DNA of 64,000 bases from Microcyclospora pomicola (Eukaryota > Ascomycota > Dothideomycetes > Capnodiales): the NCBI GenBank assembly GCA_002786065.1, contig NHNY01000022.1, positions 1 through 64,000 on the forward strand, written 5' to 3'. The notes under the pieces were generated by a model. The model made no database searches and was not told where the DNA came from. It was given only the letters and a program-made list of their open reading frames with translations. The position numbers and the translations under genes are program-made. Position 1 is the first letter of the stretch. Each line of letters begins with the position of its first letter. Below, in pieces: positions 10,752-22,044 of the stretch.

Positions 10752-10758
10752 TTATATA
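10752..10758 (-). promoter_or_regulatory. TATA box, TATATAA on the minus strand
   Basis: TATATAA lies 78 nt upstream of the preferred start of the secreted pepsin-like protein. If it is the core promoter, transcription would begin close to or downstream of the alternative ATG at 10728, which favours the start at 10674. Confidence 0.5.
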
Positions 10759-11907
10759 CTGAGCGCTACAGAGGACGGTCCTTCATTTCGACAGGCTTTC
10801 ACACGGCACACTGATGCTCGGATATCTCCACGCATGTTGGCTTTCCTTCTTCGTCTAACGGATCTACGCGCAAAATTATGTGCAGCAGGATTCGAGGGAT
10901 CTCAGGATTAGGCCCCAATCCTGCTTCAAGTCGAGGTCGCGATATTGCCTATCCTGTACAGCGGGCCTTTGATACTACAGTACTGCGTGATGGCCTCGCC
11001 AGCGCGAGGAGAGGAGATGCTCAACCCACGTCTTGAGGCCATTCGCCGCACATAGCCGTGGTGACTTGCAGCATAGAATAATGTAGGGTCTCGAGTATGA
11101 AAAGCCGAATTGCGCAGGCAAACCCGCCATGGGCCGGCGAGTCTGGATATAAACGCCAGGATCAGGAGGATCACGGAAAGATCTTGGCATACCGCATCCG
11201 ACATGGTAATGAAGTCTATTATATTGCTTAACACATGCTGACCGATCGAGCGTGCTGCGGATTTCCTGCGAAGTCTACGATTCCGCCCTGATCTACACCG
11301 CTAAGCTTGTTACAGGGCGCCCTGATCTCCTGGATACGGCAGTCGATGCGGCTTTCGACTTCCGACTGGTAACAATATCAGAATTGACCACGCCTTAACA
11401 CTTCTTGTTGGCTGGTTTCGACCGGGGATGGCTCAACTGCGCCGGGCTCCAATCGTACATCGGAGCGATCGATGCGATGAGTGTCGGCGGCGTAAACGCG
11501 GGGTACGTTCACACACGATTCGGGACGATGTTACCGCAGTATCAGCGCGCTGATCTCGTCGTGTACCCTCACAGTGTGACAGGGCCAGGCCGTCTTGCAG
11601 CGGTTGTCTCGATCGAAGGGTCAACTGCGTGTACAGTCGCTTGACTCCCACTTTCATCAATCTGCACGCGCCACCGGTTGACCACGAGAAGCGCCGAGCA
11701 GATGCAGCATCTGGTCATGGATTTCCGGGTACCCTCTCTGAAAACAGGTTGACCAAGTCAAATTCAGCGAACTCCTTTCGAATCCTGCCTGGAGTCCAGG
11801 ACTTTCCCAAGTCTATATCTATCGCAGGGCAGGCTTTGATACACAAGCACCCTCGAAACCGCGAGGACTCACGAGGACACCAGGTACTCCAGCTCCAGCC
11901 GCCGCTA
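10759..11907. other. Intergenic, possible 5' part of the next gene
   Basis: No gene is clearly visible. The frame of the downstream transcription-factor-like gene is open from 11554 but has no ATG before 11908, so an upstream exon may lie here. I looked for a C-x2-C-x6-C zinc cluster in this stretch on the plus strand and found none. Confidence 0.4.
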
Positions 11908-13415
11908 ATGCATGATGGTGCTAGGCTTGCGGGAGCAATGTACAATGTCTTGCATGGTGGCAGCTCACCAGGCTCTCGTATGCATCTATGGAGTGAGTGG
12001 CTTGAGTGTGTCCCTCAACGAGTCAGTATGGCGCAAGACACATTGTTCCCTCGAGCTGTAGCGTGTGTTGTCCTGGGTCATCGCGCAGCGCTCAGCAGGT
12101 CTGAGCAAGCTATTGCGCTGGGCCGAAAGTGCTACGGACAAGCTTTGTTGTCGCTCCGCCAGGCAGTGGAACGAAATGTATCCGTAACGTTAGACATGAT
12201 TGCATCTGTCAAGCTCCTTATGATGTTTGAGTACGTGAAGCCCGCACATATCGTGTGGTGGACGTTCGCGATATGCTGAGTCGCTGATCTGTTCGTACAG
12301 AATAATGGTCGGCAGTGGATTTCCGGGCTGGTTGTCACATGCGAATGGCTTTGCGGATCTCTTCCTCATGATGGGTCCGAAGGCCTGCGATTGCGACTTT
12401 GGCAGAGCGCTGTTTCACGCGACTCATGATACTGGGGTATGGCTACCCTGTTCTCAGCGTTGAGATACCTACTCACAGCATGCAGTGGCAGCAGGCTTTG
12501 ATGGCGGACAGCCCTTCGAAATTTGATCGACCGGAATGGTTGAAAATCCCACCGCCGCAAGGTCAAGGTTTACCAGATCCTGTCCAAATGAACCGCTCTG
12601 TTCGCAGGCTGGAGGCCTCGATCCGCTTACCACGACTGATAGCCCTAGTTCGCAGGCTACGAAATCACCCCAAAACGCCGACTGTGGTTGATGAGGCAGT
12701 GACTTTGGCAAGCGAACTACTGGAATTGATTTGGTATGACCGGGATCTATTACAACCATGCCTCTCTGTTGTCCCTACAACGGATAAGAGTAACGCCAAA
12801 CACATGCCGATGTCCTTCCAATGCTCGGAGCAAGACTTCCACGTTCTTACGAAAGAGAACATGCACTGGGCGAGCCTAATTATATTGTCCAGCTTGTGCG
12901 AGATTTTGTACGTCCACGGTGCCTCTCGTGGCTGGCCAATGCTCTCAGAGTTTGAAGATACACAGCGCCTTTGTGCGGACCGCATATGCATGTCGACCGA
13001 GATGGCAGCTGGACTGATGCCTTATGGTCCGTTTCGCATGTATGGTGCAATGTATATTGCATGGGGCGCATACTGGCGTCAGCATCGCAAAGACCCCGAT
13101 CCGAGGATATACGACAAGATGGAGAATCTTCGGCGTCTCGGAAACAAAATGATTACCAGCGGTCTCACCAACAGGAAGGAGATACAGATCCTAGCATTGA
13201 TGTTCATGATCGAAAGAATGCAAGGCGGACCACTTACACCGGACGAATATCTTACACGGAAGAACGTGAATAGTGGTGGCTTAGGTGACGAGTCGACTGT
13301 GGAGGCTCGACAGGGTCAGCTTCCGTGGTCTGATCCTTTATTACGTCGGTCACTTCCGCCGGGGACAGAACTGAAGCGGAACGTTCTCGGCAAAGGTTTG
13401 GAAGGCATCTTGTAG
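11908..13415 (+). CDS. Fungal transcription-factor-domain protein (PF11951-like), N-terminus uncertain
   Basis: Three exons (to 12230, 12301-12436, 12486-13415) joined by GT-AG introns of 70 and 49 nt. The translation has the features of the fungal-specific transcription factor domain found C-terminal to Zn2Cys6 clusters: an N-terminal helix set with QDTLFPRAVACVVLGHRAAL and KCYGQALLSLRQAVE, then GSGFPGWLSHANGFADLF, FGRALFHATHD, FDRPEWLKIPP, and a long helical tail with WASLIILSSLCEILY. The DNA-binding cluster itself is not seen. Either the protein is one of the cluster-less members of this family, or a 5' exon is missing from this model. ATG 11908 is the first in-frame ATG; the frame is open upstream to 11554. 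A regulator role is inferred from family only. Confidence 0.65.
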
Positions 13416-13796
13416 GTCAAAGCCTTGCGGATTATCGCCAGTTGCTTGAACTCTCGAATCCTAGCATAGAGTTACCTGAGTAGAGATAGATAGTACTGAA
13501 TTGTCATTACACAAGAACATTCGACATTATGGCCAGAATTGACGGCGGCACAGCATTTTGCCAAGAGTATTTTGCTAAATGTCCGTATAGATCTGAGGTC
13601 CTTTGAGGAATGCAGGCGGTCGTTTTCTTGCTCACACGGGAGCACGTGCATGACGAAGGCTGTATATCGCATACACCCTACAATTACCTACATGTAGCTC
13701 GTTCCATGAGTTATGACATTGTCGTACGAGGAAGGGCTTGTCACTACATCAGGAAACGATTCCATTGAAGAAAGATAAGCTCACGTATACATTCCA
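13416..13796. other. Convergent intergenic spacer
   Basis: Holds the 3' ends of two convergent genes; nothing else seen. Confidence 0.6.
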
Positions 13797-15507
13797 TCAA
13801 CATCTTGCTTCAATGCCTCCTGTGGACACAGTCAGGTACTTGACACCCTTATAAGGTTTGATGCCGTCCCCTAGACCTTTGCTCTTCTTCGCATCGATGA
13901 GCAGACTCTCGACTCGGAGGCCGCTTGGAACGGTACCCTTCATACTGTAGCTCAGCGTGGCAGATGTGGGCATAGAGTGCTGAAACCCTTGGCCGTTCTG
14001 AGAGTGGCGATGAGACTCCTGTGAACTAGAACCGTTCCTTGTTGGTTGGATGGTAGATTGATCATCGTCATAGTCGTATGTCGTTGCAGTCATCCCATTC
14101 GCCACTTCCTGGGAGTCATCAACATCACCAACGGGACCTTGCACAGTGCAGCGAAGGGTCGGATTGCTAATGGCGAGGTCTTTCGCGAGTATCTTCCACT
14201 CCACTCTGCTTTCCGCCACCAGCCATTGTGCCTCGCCTTTACTTGCATGCAGATCAGTGACATTGCGGACGTTGCTTGCCAACGGTACACTGATCGACAC
14301 ATTGTCAAGTGCTGGAGTCCTGTTTTCATTCGTCGAAGTTGAGCGCAGCCCCGACGCAGATCTGGCTCCGTTCAGGTTGGACTGTAGACTTGCTGCGGCT
14401 GCTGACTTTCGAGTGGAAGACTGCACGATGCGAACCTCAAAGTCGGAGCCATACCTTCCTAATCCAGTGTTCAATTCTACCACAGCGGGCAGGTTTAAGC
14501 TGTCAACCGTGGCCTTGGAGCTAACGATCGAATCGTTGGGGCCTAAGAGATCCGTCTCGTAGCCGCAGAGAGCAAATTGTCCATCTGGAGGCACAAATGA
14601 CAGCACGCCATCTAATTTCCATCTATTCAATCGGACGCACGGGTGAAACACAGCACGCTCCATGACTGCTCGTAATTGATCACCCCTTGTCCCCATACCA
14701 GCTCCTTTGCCCCCTGTTGACAAGGTAAGAAGCAAATCAGGTACTCCACTGACCTTGGATGTGAATGCAATACTGCCATGTGCGAATGCGCTCAGAGGAC
14801 GTCCAGATGGAGCAAGTATGACGGACAGGGTTTCCACAATGTCAACATAAAGCTCATTGCTGGTGTGCCGAACATTGCTACGCCGCCATGGAATCGCAGA
14901 TCCTTGTGAGCTCAGCGTAGGCTGCGGAGCCGAACGCTGGAGACCTGTAGGAGGTCCGGTAGTCAGAGTTGGGCTGGAGCCCGGAAGACCTACACCACCC
15001 AACAAGTTTTTCAAGACGCTTGGTCCTGTCTCAACGACATCGCGTAGGACGTTGGCGTCAGTCTGGCAGATCACCCCAGCGTCCGCAATTTCCGTCACAA
15101 TTTGTGCAACTATATCGTAGTTTGCCGTGATTTTGGAGGCTAGCAGTGGGCTTCCAAGAAACTCCTCCAAGGCATCAGCCACTTTATGGAGAAACTCCAG
15201 GATAAGGAGCGGCTCTACGTCGGCCGAACATGGCGCCAGGAACAACAGATTGTCTTGGACCAAGGAATGCACCAGTGTTGGGGGGCTGGTGGACACCAAG
15301 TACACGAGGCTCGGTCGCGGCGATCCATGTTGTAAATACAGTTGCAGTACTACTGACGGTGATGGACACTCGCCGGTGTACACATGATCAAGGATAAGAG
15401 AGCTGAGCAGTATGTCAGTTCCTAGTGAGATGAGGCAACACCAACGATGTACTCACATACTTGTGTTCGTCGAAGATGTACAGGGCAGAGACGGAGCTGG
15501 TAGCCAT
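13797..15507 (-). CDS. APM3: AP-3 adaptor complex subunit mu
   Basis: Two exons (15507-15461 and 15402-13797) separated by a 58-nt intron give 550 residues. The start MATSSVSALYIFDEHN and the following LVQDNLLFLAP, EPLLILEFLHKVADALEEFLG, NYDIVAQIVTEIADAGVI and TDANVLRDVV match the longin-like N-terminal half of adaptor medium chains. The C-terminal mu-homology domain begins near NELYVDIVETLSVILAPSGR and contains the HPCVRLNRWKLDGVLSFVPPDG segment. The last strand, IKPYKGVKYLTVSTGGIEARC, is typical of AP-3 mu. The complex sorts cargo from Golgi/endosome to vacuole. The first exon is short and lies apart from the long frame, and is easily missed. A disordered serine-rich insertion sits before the C-terminus. 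It shares a 341-bp divergent promoter with the tRNA synthetase gene. Confidence 0.92.
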
Positions 15508-15848
15508 CGCTCTTCATCCCTGGAGCACTCGTCTTGACGTGATGAAGCCCACACGAGGAACGAATTGCTGTCGGCGGACGTTGATGATGCACTCGATCAG
15601 TTCTGGGATCGACCGCTCGAACGATTTGAACCGTGACGGCGGCTAGATCCGCGATAACAATGGAGGTGGGGTGGTCGTGCTCGTTGGTGGGGAAGGTCGA
15701 CAACGACTGAAATTCGATTTCCCGGGTCAACAACACAACAGCATTTTTGGTCAAGCTCCGACTGGCTCTGCATGAGATCAATCCATCTTTTGATACCGCA
15801 TAATCGCCTGACTTTCAACAGCGGACGTTGACCGTGCGCTCAGTGGAG

Positions 15849-17390
15849 ATGGCGTCTCCATTCGTCGGAGCACCTCCAGCCGTAGCCAACGAACTCGCTA
15901 CTGCTGCTGGCCACAATTCTGGCAAACAACAGCAGATTGATCCTTACAATGTTGCCGGCGAAGTCGACGAGAGTGGCAATATCAAGGCTATCGACTATGA
16001 CCGGCTCATCACCGAGTTCGGCGTCCAGCCTCTTACAGAGGCGCATTTAGCTCGATTCGAGAAAGTCACCGGCAAACCTGCGCATAGGCTGATGCGAAGA
16101 AAGTTGTTCTTTTCGCATCGGGATTTTGACAAGATCTTGGACGCATACGAGCAGTTTGGGACATTCATGCTTTATACCGGTCGGGGACCAAGCTCCGGCA
16201 GCATGCACTTGGGTCATACGGTGCCATTCCTTTTCACGAAAGAGCTACAAGAGATGTTTGATGTCCCTTTGGTTATTATGTTGACGGACGATGAGAAGTA
16301 TCTCTACACTCGGAACAAGAACGACGGGGTGCAGAAAACAGGCGCTGCGCTAGAAGATTTTCTGGACTATGCACATGAGAATATCAAGGATATCATCGCC
16401 TTGGGGTTTGACATGAAGAAGACGTTCATATACACCGACTATGAGTACCTTGGCGGTCATTTCTATCGTAATGCCTCCGAGTTTGAGTCCCTCGTCACCT
16501 TCAATCAAGCATCAGGGGCTTTCGGCTTTGGCCACTCAACCAGTATTGGTCTCATAGCGTATGGCGCAAAACAGTGTGTTGCAGCGTTCCCTTCATCATA
16601 TCCCGATCTTTTTGGCTTCGAAGATTATCGGGCACCTACATATCCTCCGTCCGCGAAACGACGTCACAAGGCTCTGTCAAGGATTCCTACTCTGATTCCC
16701 TGCGCCATCGACCAAGAACCATACTTTCGCATATTGAGAGACAGATGTGACCGGATGACTGATCCACATCCAAAGACCAGCCTCATTCTCTCCAAGTTCC
16801 TAACAGCGCTTCAAGGTCCTGGTGGAAAGATGAGCGCTTCCGATCCCAATTCGGCTATCTTCATGTCTGATACCCCCAACCAAATCAAGAACAAGATCAA
16901 CAAACACGCCTTCTCCGGTGGCCAGGAAACGTTGGAGGAACAGAGAAGATTAGGCGGTAATCCGGATGTCGATGTTGCATATACATATCTCTCATATTTT
17001 CTCGAGGATGACGCGGAATTGGCAGACCTCGCTGCCAAATACCGAAGCGGCGAGCTTTTGACCGGTGAGATGAAGCAGCGCTGCATTGTGGAGTTACAGA
17101 AATTCGTCTCCGCGTTCCAAGACCGACGGAAAGAAGTCTCGGAGGAAGTCATGCGGCAGTACATGACGCCGAGGAAGCTTGAGTTTGTAGGAAATCCTTC
17201 GCCCACGAAACCTGTCCAGGAAGTCGCAAAGGATCCGGCCACTGGGGAAAGCAGTGCTCCTCGAGAGGACGGCAGAGGCACTAAAGGCGAGCGTAAGGCG
17301 GCAAAGCTTGCGGAGGCTAAGGCAAAGAAGGAAGCTGAAAAGGCGGAGCGACTAGCTTTACGGCAACGAGAGGAGAACCAGGGGTCGTGA
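15849..17390 (+). CDS. WRS1: Cytoplasmic tryptophanyl-tRNA synthetase
   Basis: A single-exon class I synthetase of 513 residues that charges tRNA-Trp. The HIGH-type signature is in GPSSGSMHLGHTVPF and the KMSKS-type signature is GGKMSASDPNSAIFMSDT. The conserved IPTLIPCAIDQEPYFRILRD precedes the latter. Length and the absence of a targeting peptide fit the cytosolic enzyme. An insertion of about 20 residues (around FEDYRAPTYPPSAKRRHKA) lies just before the IPCAIDQ motif; no GT-AG pair was found that would remove it. The C-terminus is a Lys/Glu-rich helix of about 50 residues, beyond the catalytic core. The ATG at 15849 is the first in frame. Confidence 0.95.
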   Translation: MASPFVGAPPAVANELATAAGHNSGKQQQIDPYNVAGEVDESGNIKAIDYDRLITEFGVQPLTEAHLARFEKVTGKPAHRLMRRKLFFSHRDFDKILDAYEQFGTFMLYTGRGPSSGSMHLGHTVPFLFTKELQEMFDVPLVIMLTDDEKYLYTRNKNDGVQKTGAALEDFLDYAHENIKDIIALGFDMKKTFIYTDYEYLGGHFYRNASEFESLVTFNQASGAFGFGHSTSIGLIAYGAKQCVAAFPSSYPDLFGFEDYRAPTYPPSAKRRHKALSRIPTLIPCAIDQEPYFRILRDRCDRMTDPHPKTSLILSKFLTALQGPGGKMSASDPNSAIFMSDTPNQIKNKINKHAFSGGQETLEEQRRLGGNPDVDVAYTYLSYFLEDDAELADLAAKYRSGELLTGEMKQRCIVELQKFVSAFQDRRKEVSEEVMRQYMTPRKLEFVGNPSPTKPVQEVAKDPATGESSAPREDGRGTKGERKAAKLAEAKAKKEAEKAERLALRQREENQGS

Positions 17391-17709
17391 AATACGTAGA
17401 TGAGATGAGACACCGACACGAGCAGCTAATTTCTGCCGAATGTTGATCGCGACCTGTGCTCGCTCAGTCAGTGATCCCAGCTCCCATTTCGTGTCTATGT
17501 ATGATGGGCATATTCCTCCCAACAATGGTGATGTGCACCAGATCGCATTATATGTAAACACCAACGCGCAATGCAACGCTCGTCGCCAGGATCAAAGGCG
17601 GGACAATAACGCCATCCGCAGGACAGCAGCCTCAAATATCATAGCCAGCCCAGTACATTTGATCAGCTCCTTACACATATACCCGGACGCGCCAGCCGGA
17701 ATCCAAGCC
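17391..17709. other. Convergent intergenic spacer
   Basis: About 320 bp holding two 3' ends; nothing else seen. Confidence 0.6.
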
Positions 17710-20434
17710 TCAGTAGTAATTCCTTCTGTCGCGATGACTACGCACCGGCACGTACGTCGCAGGAGCCGGTACACTGCCAGCTCGTGAATGACGAGATCTA
17801 CTGGATCCGATGTCGATGCTTGCCAATTCCTGCTGAAGTGATTGAGTCTCGCCCCCATACTGGTCATATTCCACTGGTACTTTTGGTGGGAGAGAGGGCG
17901 GAAAGCCGTCGACGTTAGCACCGTACTCTCGGTCACGACGCAAGGATGAATCATACTGTGCGTATGGATCGGGCACAGAGCTGAAGCTTTGATGATTTCG
18001 GGGCATCTCGACCGGAGACTGACCTGACAGTGGACTGCCTCTTTTGGTCAAGCGATTGCGTCCAGCGTGTGCATGCTCAGCATCATGGGGGAACGATCCC
18101 ATTCGAACATTGACGACCGTGTCTTTGCTAATTCTGCCATTGGTGGTGCCAATGTTCTGTGTCGATCGAGGTCCGAATTCTCGCTCTCGACCCAACCCGT
18201 ATGTCTTAGTGGGGGTCTTTTTCTCTGGCTCCGGCGCCCAAGAGTTGACTGGCAAGTGGTCGGAAGGATCGATCTCTTGGCCGTGCCAACCAACGATTGG
18301 CCCACGAGAATCATTGTGCTGCCCAGCGTCCGGGGTGATTTGGTATGGAGAGTGTGGAGAGCTTGATGATGGCAAAGTTGAGGGTTTGATGTGGGGATTG
18401 TGCACATCAAAGCTGTCGGGACCATATGGCGTAGAGCTGACGGCGTTGAGCGAAGGTCGTGGGGAAACGGACTTGCGCGCAACCGAGGGTTGGTGCGTGG
18501 GTGCTGGGCCGCGCTGTGAGGTAGACAGTGGCGACCGGTCAGATGATTCAAAAGCACGCACAGGAAATTGTATACTATACGAGTTTTTGGGGCGTTGCTC
18601 GGGTAGTCTTTGAGTTGCAGATGTTATCTGAGTAGGTCGAGGTGAAATTGCGCGTGGTCTCACTAATGGGGCACGTGGGTCCGCGTTGTGTACGGTCGTA
18701 TACGGATGAGGTATAGATCCTGGAAGCTCGACGTAAGAATGCCTGTTGTCTGAGCTCGATATTTCTTGCGAGAGTGGGTGTGCTCGTGGAGATGTAGAAT
18801 TATGCATGTCAGGAACGCTGTGCCGTGTCGCAGGCTGATGTGCTCTGCTAGATGGTGTATACGAAGTCGCAGGTGATGCTTGGCCTGGCATCAGGGCATG
18901 CGACATGGGCCCATGATCAACACTTGCAGCGAAACGGCTATCGTTGTCCTGTAGCCAGCTACGCTCATCAGCTATGGTCGTCGTATCTTGGTATGCTGCA
19001 GTTGGAGCTTGTGTATGTGACATATTTAGGAAGTGATGGTGTCGATCGTCCACTGAGCGGTGCGCATAGTGATGTGCTGATGGTGCTGCTTGATAGTAGT
19101 CATTTTCAAGGCCATGCTGCTGTGGAATCGCGGGCGAGCTATGGGAATGTAAGGGTGGAGGCGGAGGAGCAGCGTCCGCATCTTCCGGATGGGCATCGTA
19201 AGCATCAGGGAACCTGTCATCCCATGGTGCAGCTGCGCTGTGTTCTTGCGGACGTATTCTCTCATATTGGTACTCCAGATCAGGAATTGGCTCCGGGTAG
19301 TCAGCATTGAGGTGATGCTGATGATCATCATACTGCTCAGGCTCCTCGGACTGTGAAGTGGGGATCATCGGTGCAGAGTGGGAGTGTGAAAGACCAATGT
19401 GACCCAACGGCCGCATTTGCAGCGGCTGTGACTGCTCGGCCTGCGCTGATCGTCGTGGTTGAGCTCCTCTTTGGCGATTGCTGGGTGGGAGATGAGGCAG
19501 GAAATCTGGTTGACGATAGTGGTTCTCGAGATGCTGCTGGAGTAGAGGTGGTCGATCCAAGGCTTCTGCTTCAAGCAAAAGCGGGTCTGGCTGTTGTTGA
19601 GGGATAGTCTCATATGACTGCTCTTGCGGTACCTTCGCATGGCTGTGGCCGGAAACCTGAGGTGGCGTGTGTGAGGTAGACTCGGGTGGCATTGACAGAG
19701 CTCTTGCAGGTGCGCGGTACTCCCTTGGCCCATGTTTAGCTCTCAGAGATGCCGCAGGGCTTCCACTCATGTCGTTGAGGGACCCGTTGTTGACGGTAGA
19801 TGGTAAAGGCCTCCTTTTCATTCTCGACGATCCATTCGAGAGTGCTGAGTTCTGTTGCTCCAAGTTCTGCTGTTCCTCACTCTTCTCAGGTTTTGGTCGG
19901 GTGTCGTAGTATGTGAGCTCGATTCGAATCTCCCCGGCATATTTTCCTTTGTAGTTCAGACTCTGCCAGATATCGTTCTTTCCCCCACCAGGGACGACGA
20001 CATTCGTCAAACCCAACCAAGCCTCGCCGATCAGGTCGGTGCGTTTATCTTCGCTGAAGACTGATACTTTAAGGTTATCGTAATCGGGAGACTCGTGTAC
20101 CGTGAAGCGCAGCTCTTGATCCCTGTGTGACACGAACAGTCAGCCTTTACGTCTTCGAGCGATCAGGTACAAAAGGGAATGCGGTTGCCTACCACCTGGG
20201 CGTCTGACCTCCTCGCTTGTCTGTTTCGGTCTTCTTGGCCTCCTTGCCCAATCGTGCAGCACAGTAAGGGTTCTGTTTACCCATGGTCTTACGATTGGGC
20301 AGATTCTTAGCACGATCTATCACCAAGACCAAAGTTCCGATTTCAGGGCCGTCCACTGTCATATCGCTGAAGATGCCTGCAGTGTGCATGCTACTTGACA
20401 TGATGCCATGGGGTACGGCAATCCTGGTCGCCAT
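17710..20434 (-). CDS. C2-domain, proline-rich protein (Inn1/Fic1-like)
   Basis: Two exons (20434-20193 and 20122-17710), intron 69 nt, giving 884 residues. An N-terminal C2 domain covers roughly residues 25-150: GTLVLVIDRAKNLPNRKTMG, QNPYCAARLG, WDQELRFTVHE, DLIGEAWLGL and GEIRIELTYY. The remainder is long, disordered, and rich in Pro, Ser, His and Gln with many PxxP-type segments. One N-terminal C2 domain plus a PxxP tail is the layout of Inn1 (budding yeast) and Fic1 (fission yeast), which act at the division site and bind SH3 proteins of the cytokinetic ring. A role in septation is therefore inferred. Filamentous-fungal members are longer than the yeast ones, as here. ATG 20434 is the first in frame; ATGs slightly downstream are possible. 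Confidence 0.8.
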
Positions 20435-21145
20435 GGCGTAGTGATCGATCAAGACGAGGCGATGTGGACGCTCGCAGTCTGGCTTATAGGATGCTCGATA
20501 TCATAAGCTCGGGCTTGTGGGATGATGCTTCTGTTGACAGTGTCGTCAATGCCGCGCGCGCGTGGCGACGTGCCGAGAGCTTATCTAGACGGCGCCACAG
20601 TCGTGTGGAAGTGTGTCCAGTGAAGTGAAGTATTCCTCAGAGCCGTGGAAGAGATATGGATGTTATAGCAGTTGTGCAGCAGAACCACACGGCACCTCGA
20701 CGGTAGAGGTTATGCAGGTGGAGGAGCTAACGTAAGTGTCCTCATACGCCGTGTGAACATGAGAGCTCTAATGCGCCATCTGCGCGAGGTGGCTGATGGA
20801 TAACGCCTGGAGGTGGCTGGAAGGGGATGGCTCCCCGCCCGCTCTCTTCACCAAAATAACTCACTACAGCCTGCGCTGTACGGGCCAGCCCACCACGACC
20901 ACTGGAAGTGGCTGTTTCGTATTCAGAGCCCGATCCTCGACGGAGGTGCATTTGCGGCTCCCATATACCCATGCAGCGATCACAGAGGACAAGACATAGA
21001 TCTCTCGTTCCCATGTACGTACCCTCGTATACGACATGAATTGTCGGAGTGCGATGCCTGATAGAGCTGACAACCTGCAAGCTCAGCCGTCATCACTCTC
21101 GCCGTTATTTTATGGACTGTTTATCCACGTTTCGGTTCATTCACA
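20435..21145. other. Divergent promoter region
   Basis: A 711-bp spacer between the divergent C2-protein and phosphatase genes. No gene seen. Confidence 0.6.
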
Positions 21146-22024
21146 ATGCCATCAACTGCAGAGAGGATGTATGACTTCGAAGCTCTTCCGGACATCTTCC
21201 TCCAGTCAGATCCCCGTAGTAACCCTGGGGAGTATGACTACTCCAAGCATAACTTTGGTCTGGTGACACGCTCGTATCCATCTGATGGACCGTCTGATAA
21301 TGACAGTCCGCAATGGCAGCGACTGTTAAACTACATTCGACATTTATCTCTTGCTGAACCTGGCTCGAAGTATAAACTCATATATGCAGGCCGTCATGGC
21401 CAGGGTTTTCACAATGTGGCCGAAGACTTCTACGGTACCAAAGCTTGGGATGACTACTGGTCCAAACTCGATGGGAATGAGACCTCTTCTTGGTCGGATT
21501 CGCTGCTGACTGAGACCGGAGAGCAACAGGCGAGGGATGCCGGTAGATTCTTCGCGAGCCAATTAGCCGCGGGAATGCCAGCAGCACACCGATACTATGT
21601 CAGTCCTCTATATCGCTGCCTCCAGACAGCCAATCTGACCTTCTCTGGCCTTGATCTACCTGAAAGCAAACCATTTGCGCCGACCATCAAAGAAATGATG
21701 CGCGAAGTCATGGGGGAGCACACTTGCGATCGCCGTAGTACTCGCACTGTAATCCATAACGCTTTCCCCACTTGGTCGATTGAGCCTGGCTTTGTGGAAA
21801 ATGACGAGCTATGGCGACCCGATCATCGGGAGACCCATGATGAACATGATGTGAGGACGAGAAGATATCTAGACGACATCTTTGCGCATGATGATAGTCC
21901 AGTTCTGAGCTTCACGAGCCACTCGGGGGCAATCGCGAGCCTGCTTCGTGTGATCCGACACAAGAAGTTTGGCTTGCCCACAGGTGCATTAATTCCAATC
22001 GTGGTCAAAGCCACGCCAATGTGA
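21146..22024 (+). CDS. Histidine phosphatase (phosphoglycerate mutase-like, Pmu1 type)
   Basis: A 292-residue intronless protein of the histidine phosphatase superfamily. The catalytic RHG motif is in LIYAGRHGQGFHNVAEDFYG, the LTETGEQQARDAG segment follows, VSPLYRCLQTANLTF supplies the second phosphate-binding Arg, and the late catalytic His is in SFTSHSGAIASLLRVI. This arrangement, with tryptophan-rich spacing between RHG and the LTETG segment, resembles yeast Pmu1 and related fungal phosphomutase-like proteins; the physiological substrate is not evident. ATG at 21146 has an adequate context (CACA-ATG). Its stop is only 20 nt from the stop of the convergent dioxygenase gene. Confidence 0.88.
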   Translation: MPSTAERMYDFEALPDIFLQSDPRSNPGEYDYSKHNFGLVTRSYPSDGPSDNDSPQWQRLLNYIRHLSLAEPGSKYKLIYAGRHGQGFHNVAEDFYGTKAWDDYWSKLDGNETSSWSDSLLTETGEQQARDAGRFFASQLAAGMPAAHRYYVSPLYRCLQTANLTFSGLDLPESKPFAPTIKEMMREVMGEHTCDRRSTRTVIHNAFPTWSIEPGFVENDELWRPDHRETHDEHDVRTRRYLDDIFAHDDSPVLSFTSHSGAIASLLRVIRHKKFGLPTGALIPIVVKATPM

Positions 22025-22044
22025 AGTGCAGCGTGTTTGGACAA

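Noticed and set aside
1-13415. Secondary-metabolite gene cluster near the telomere (dehydrogenase, exporter, oxygenase, regulator).
   Set aside because: No polyketide synthase, peptide synthetase, terpene cyclase or other backbone enzyme is present in the window, so co-function is only speculation.
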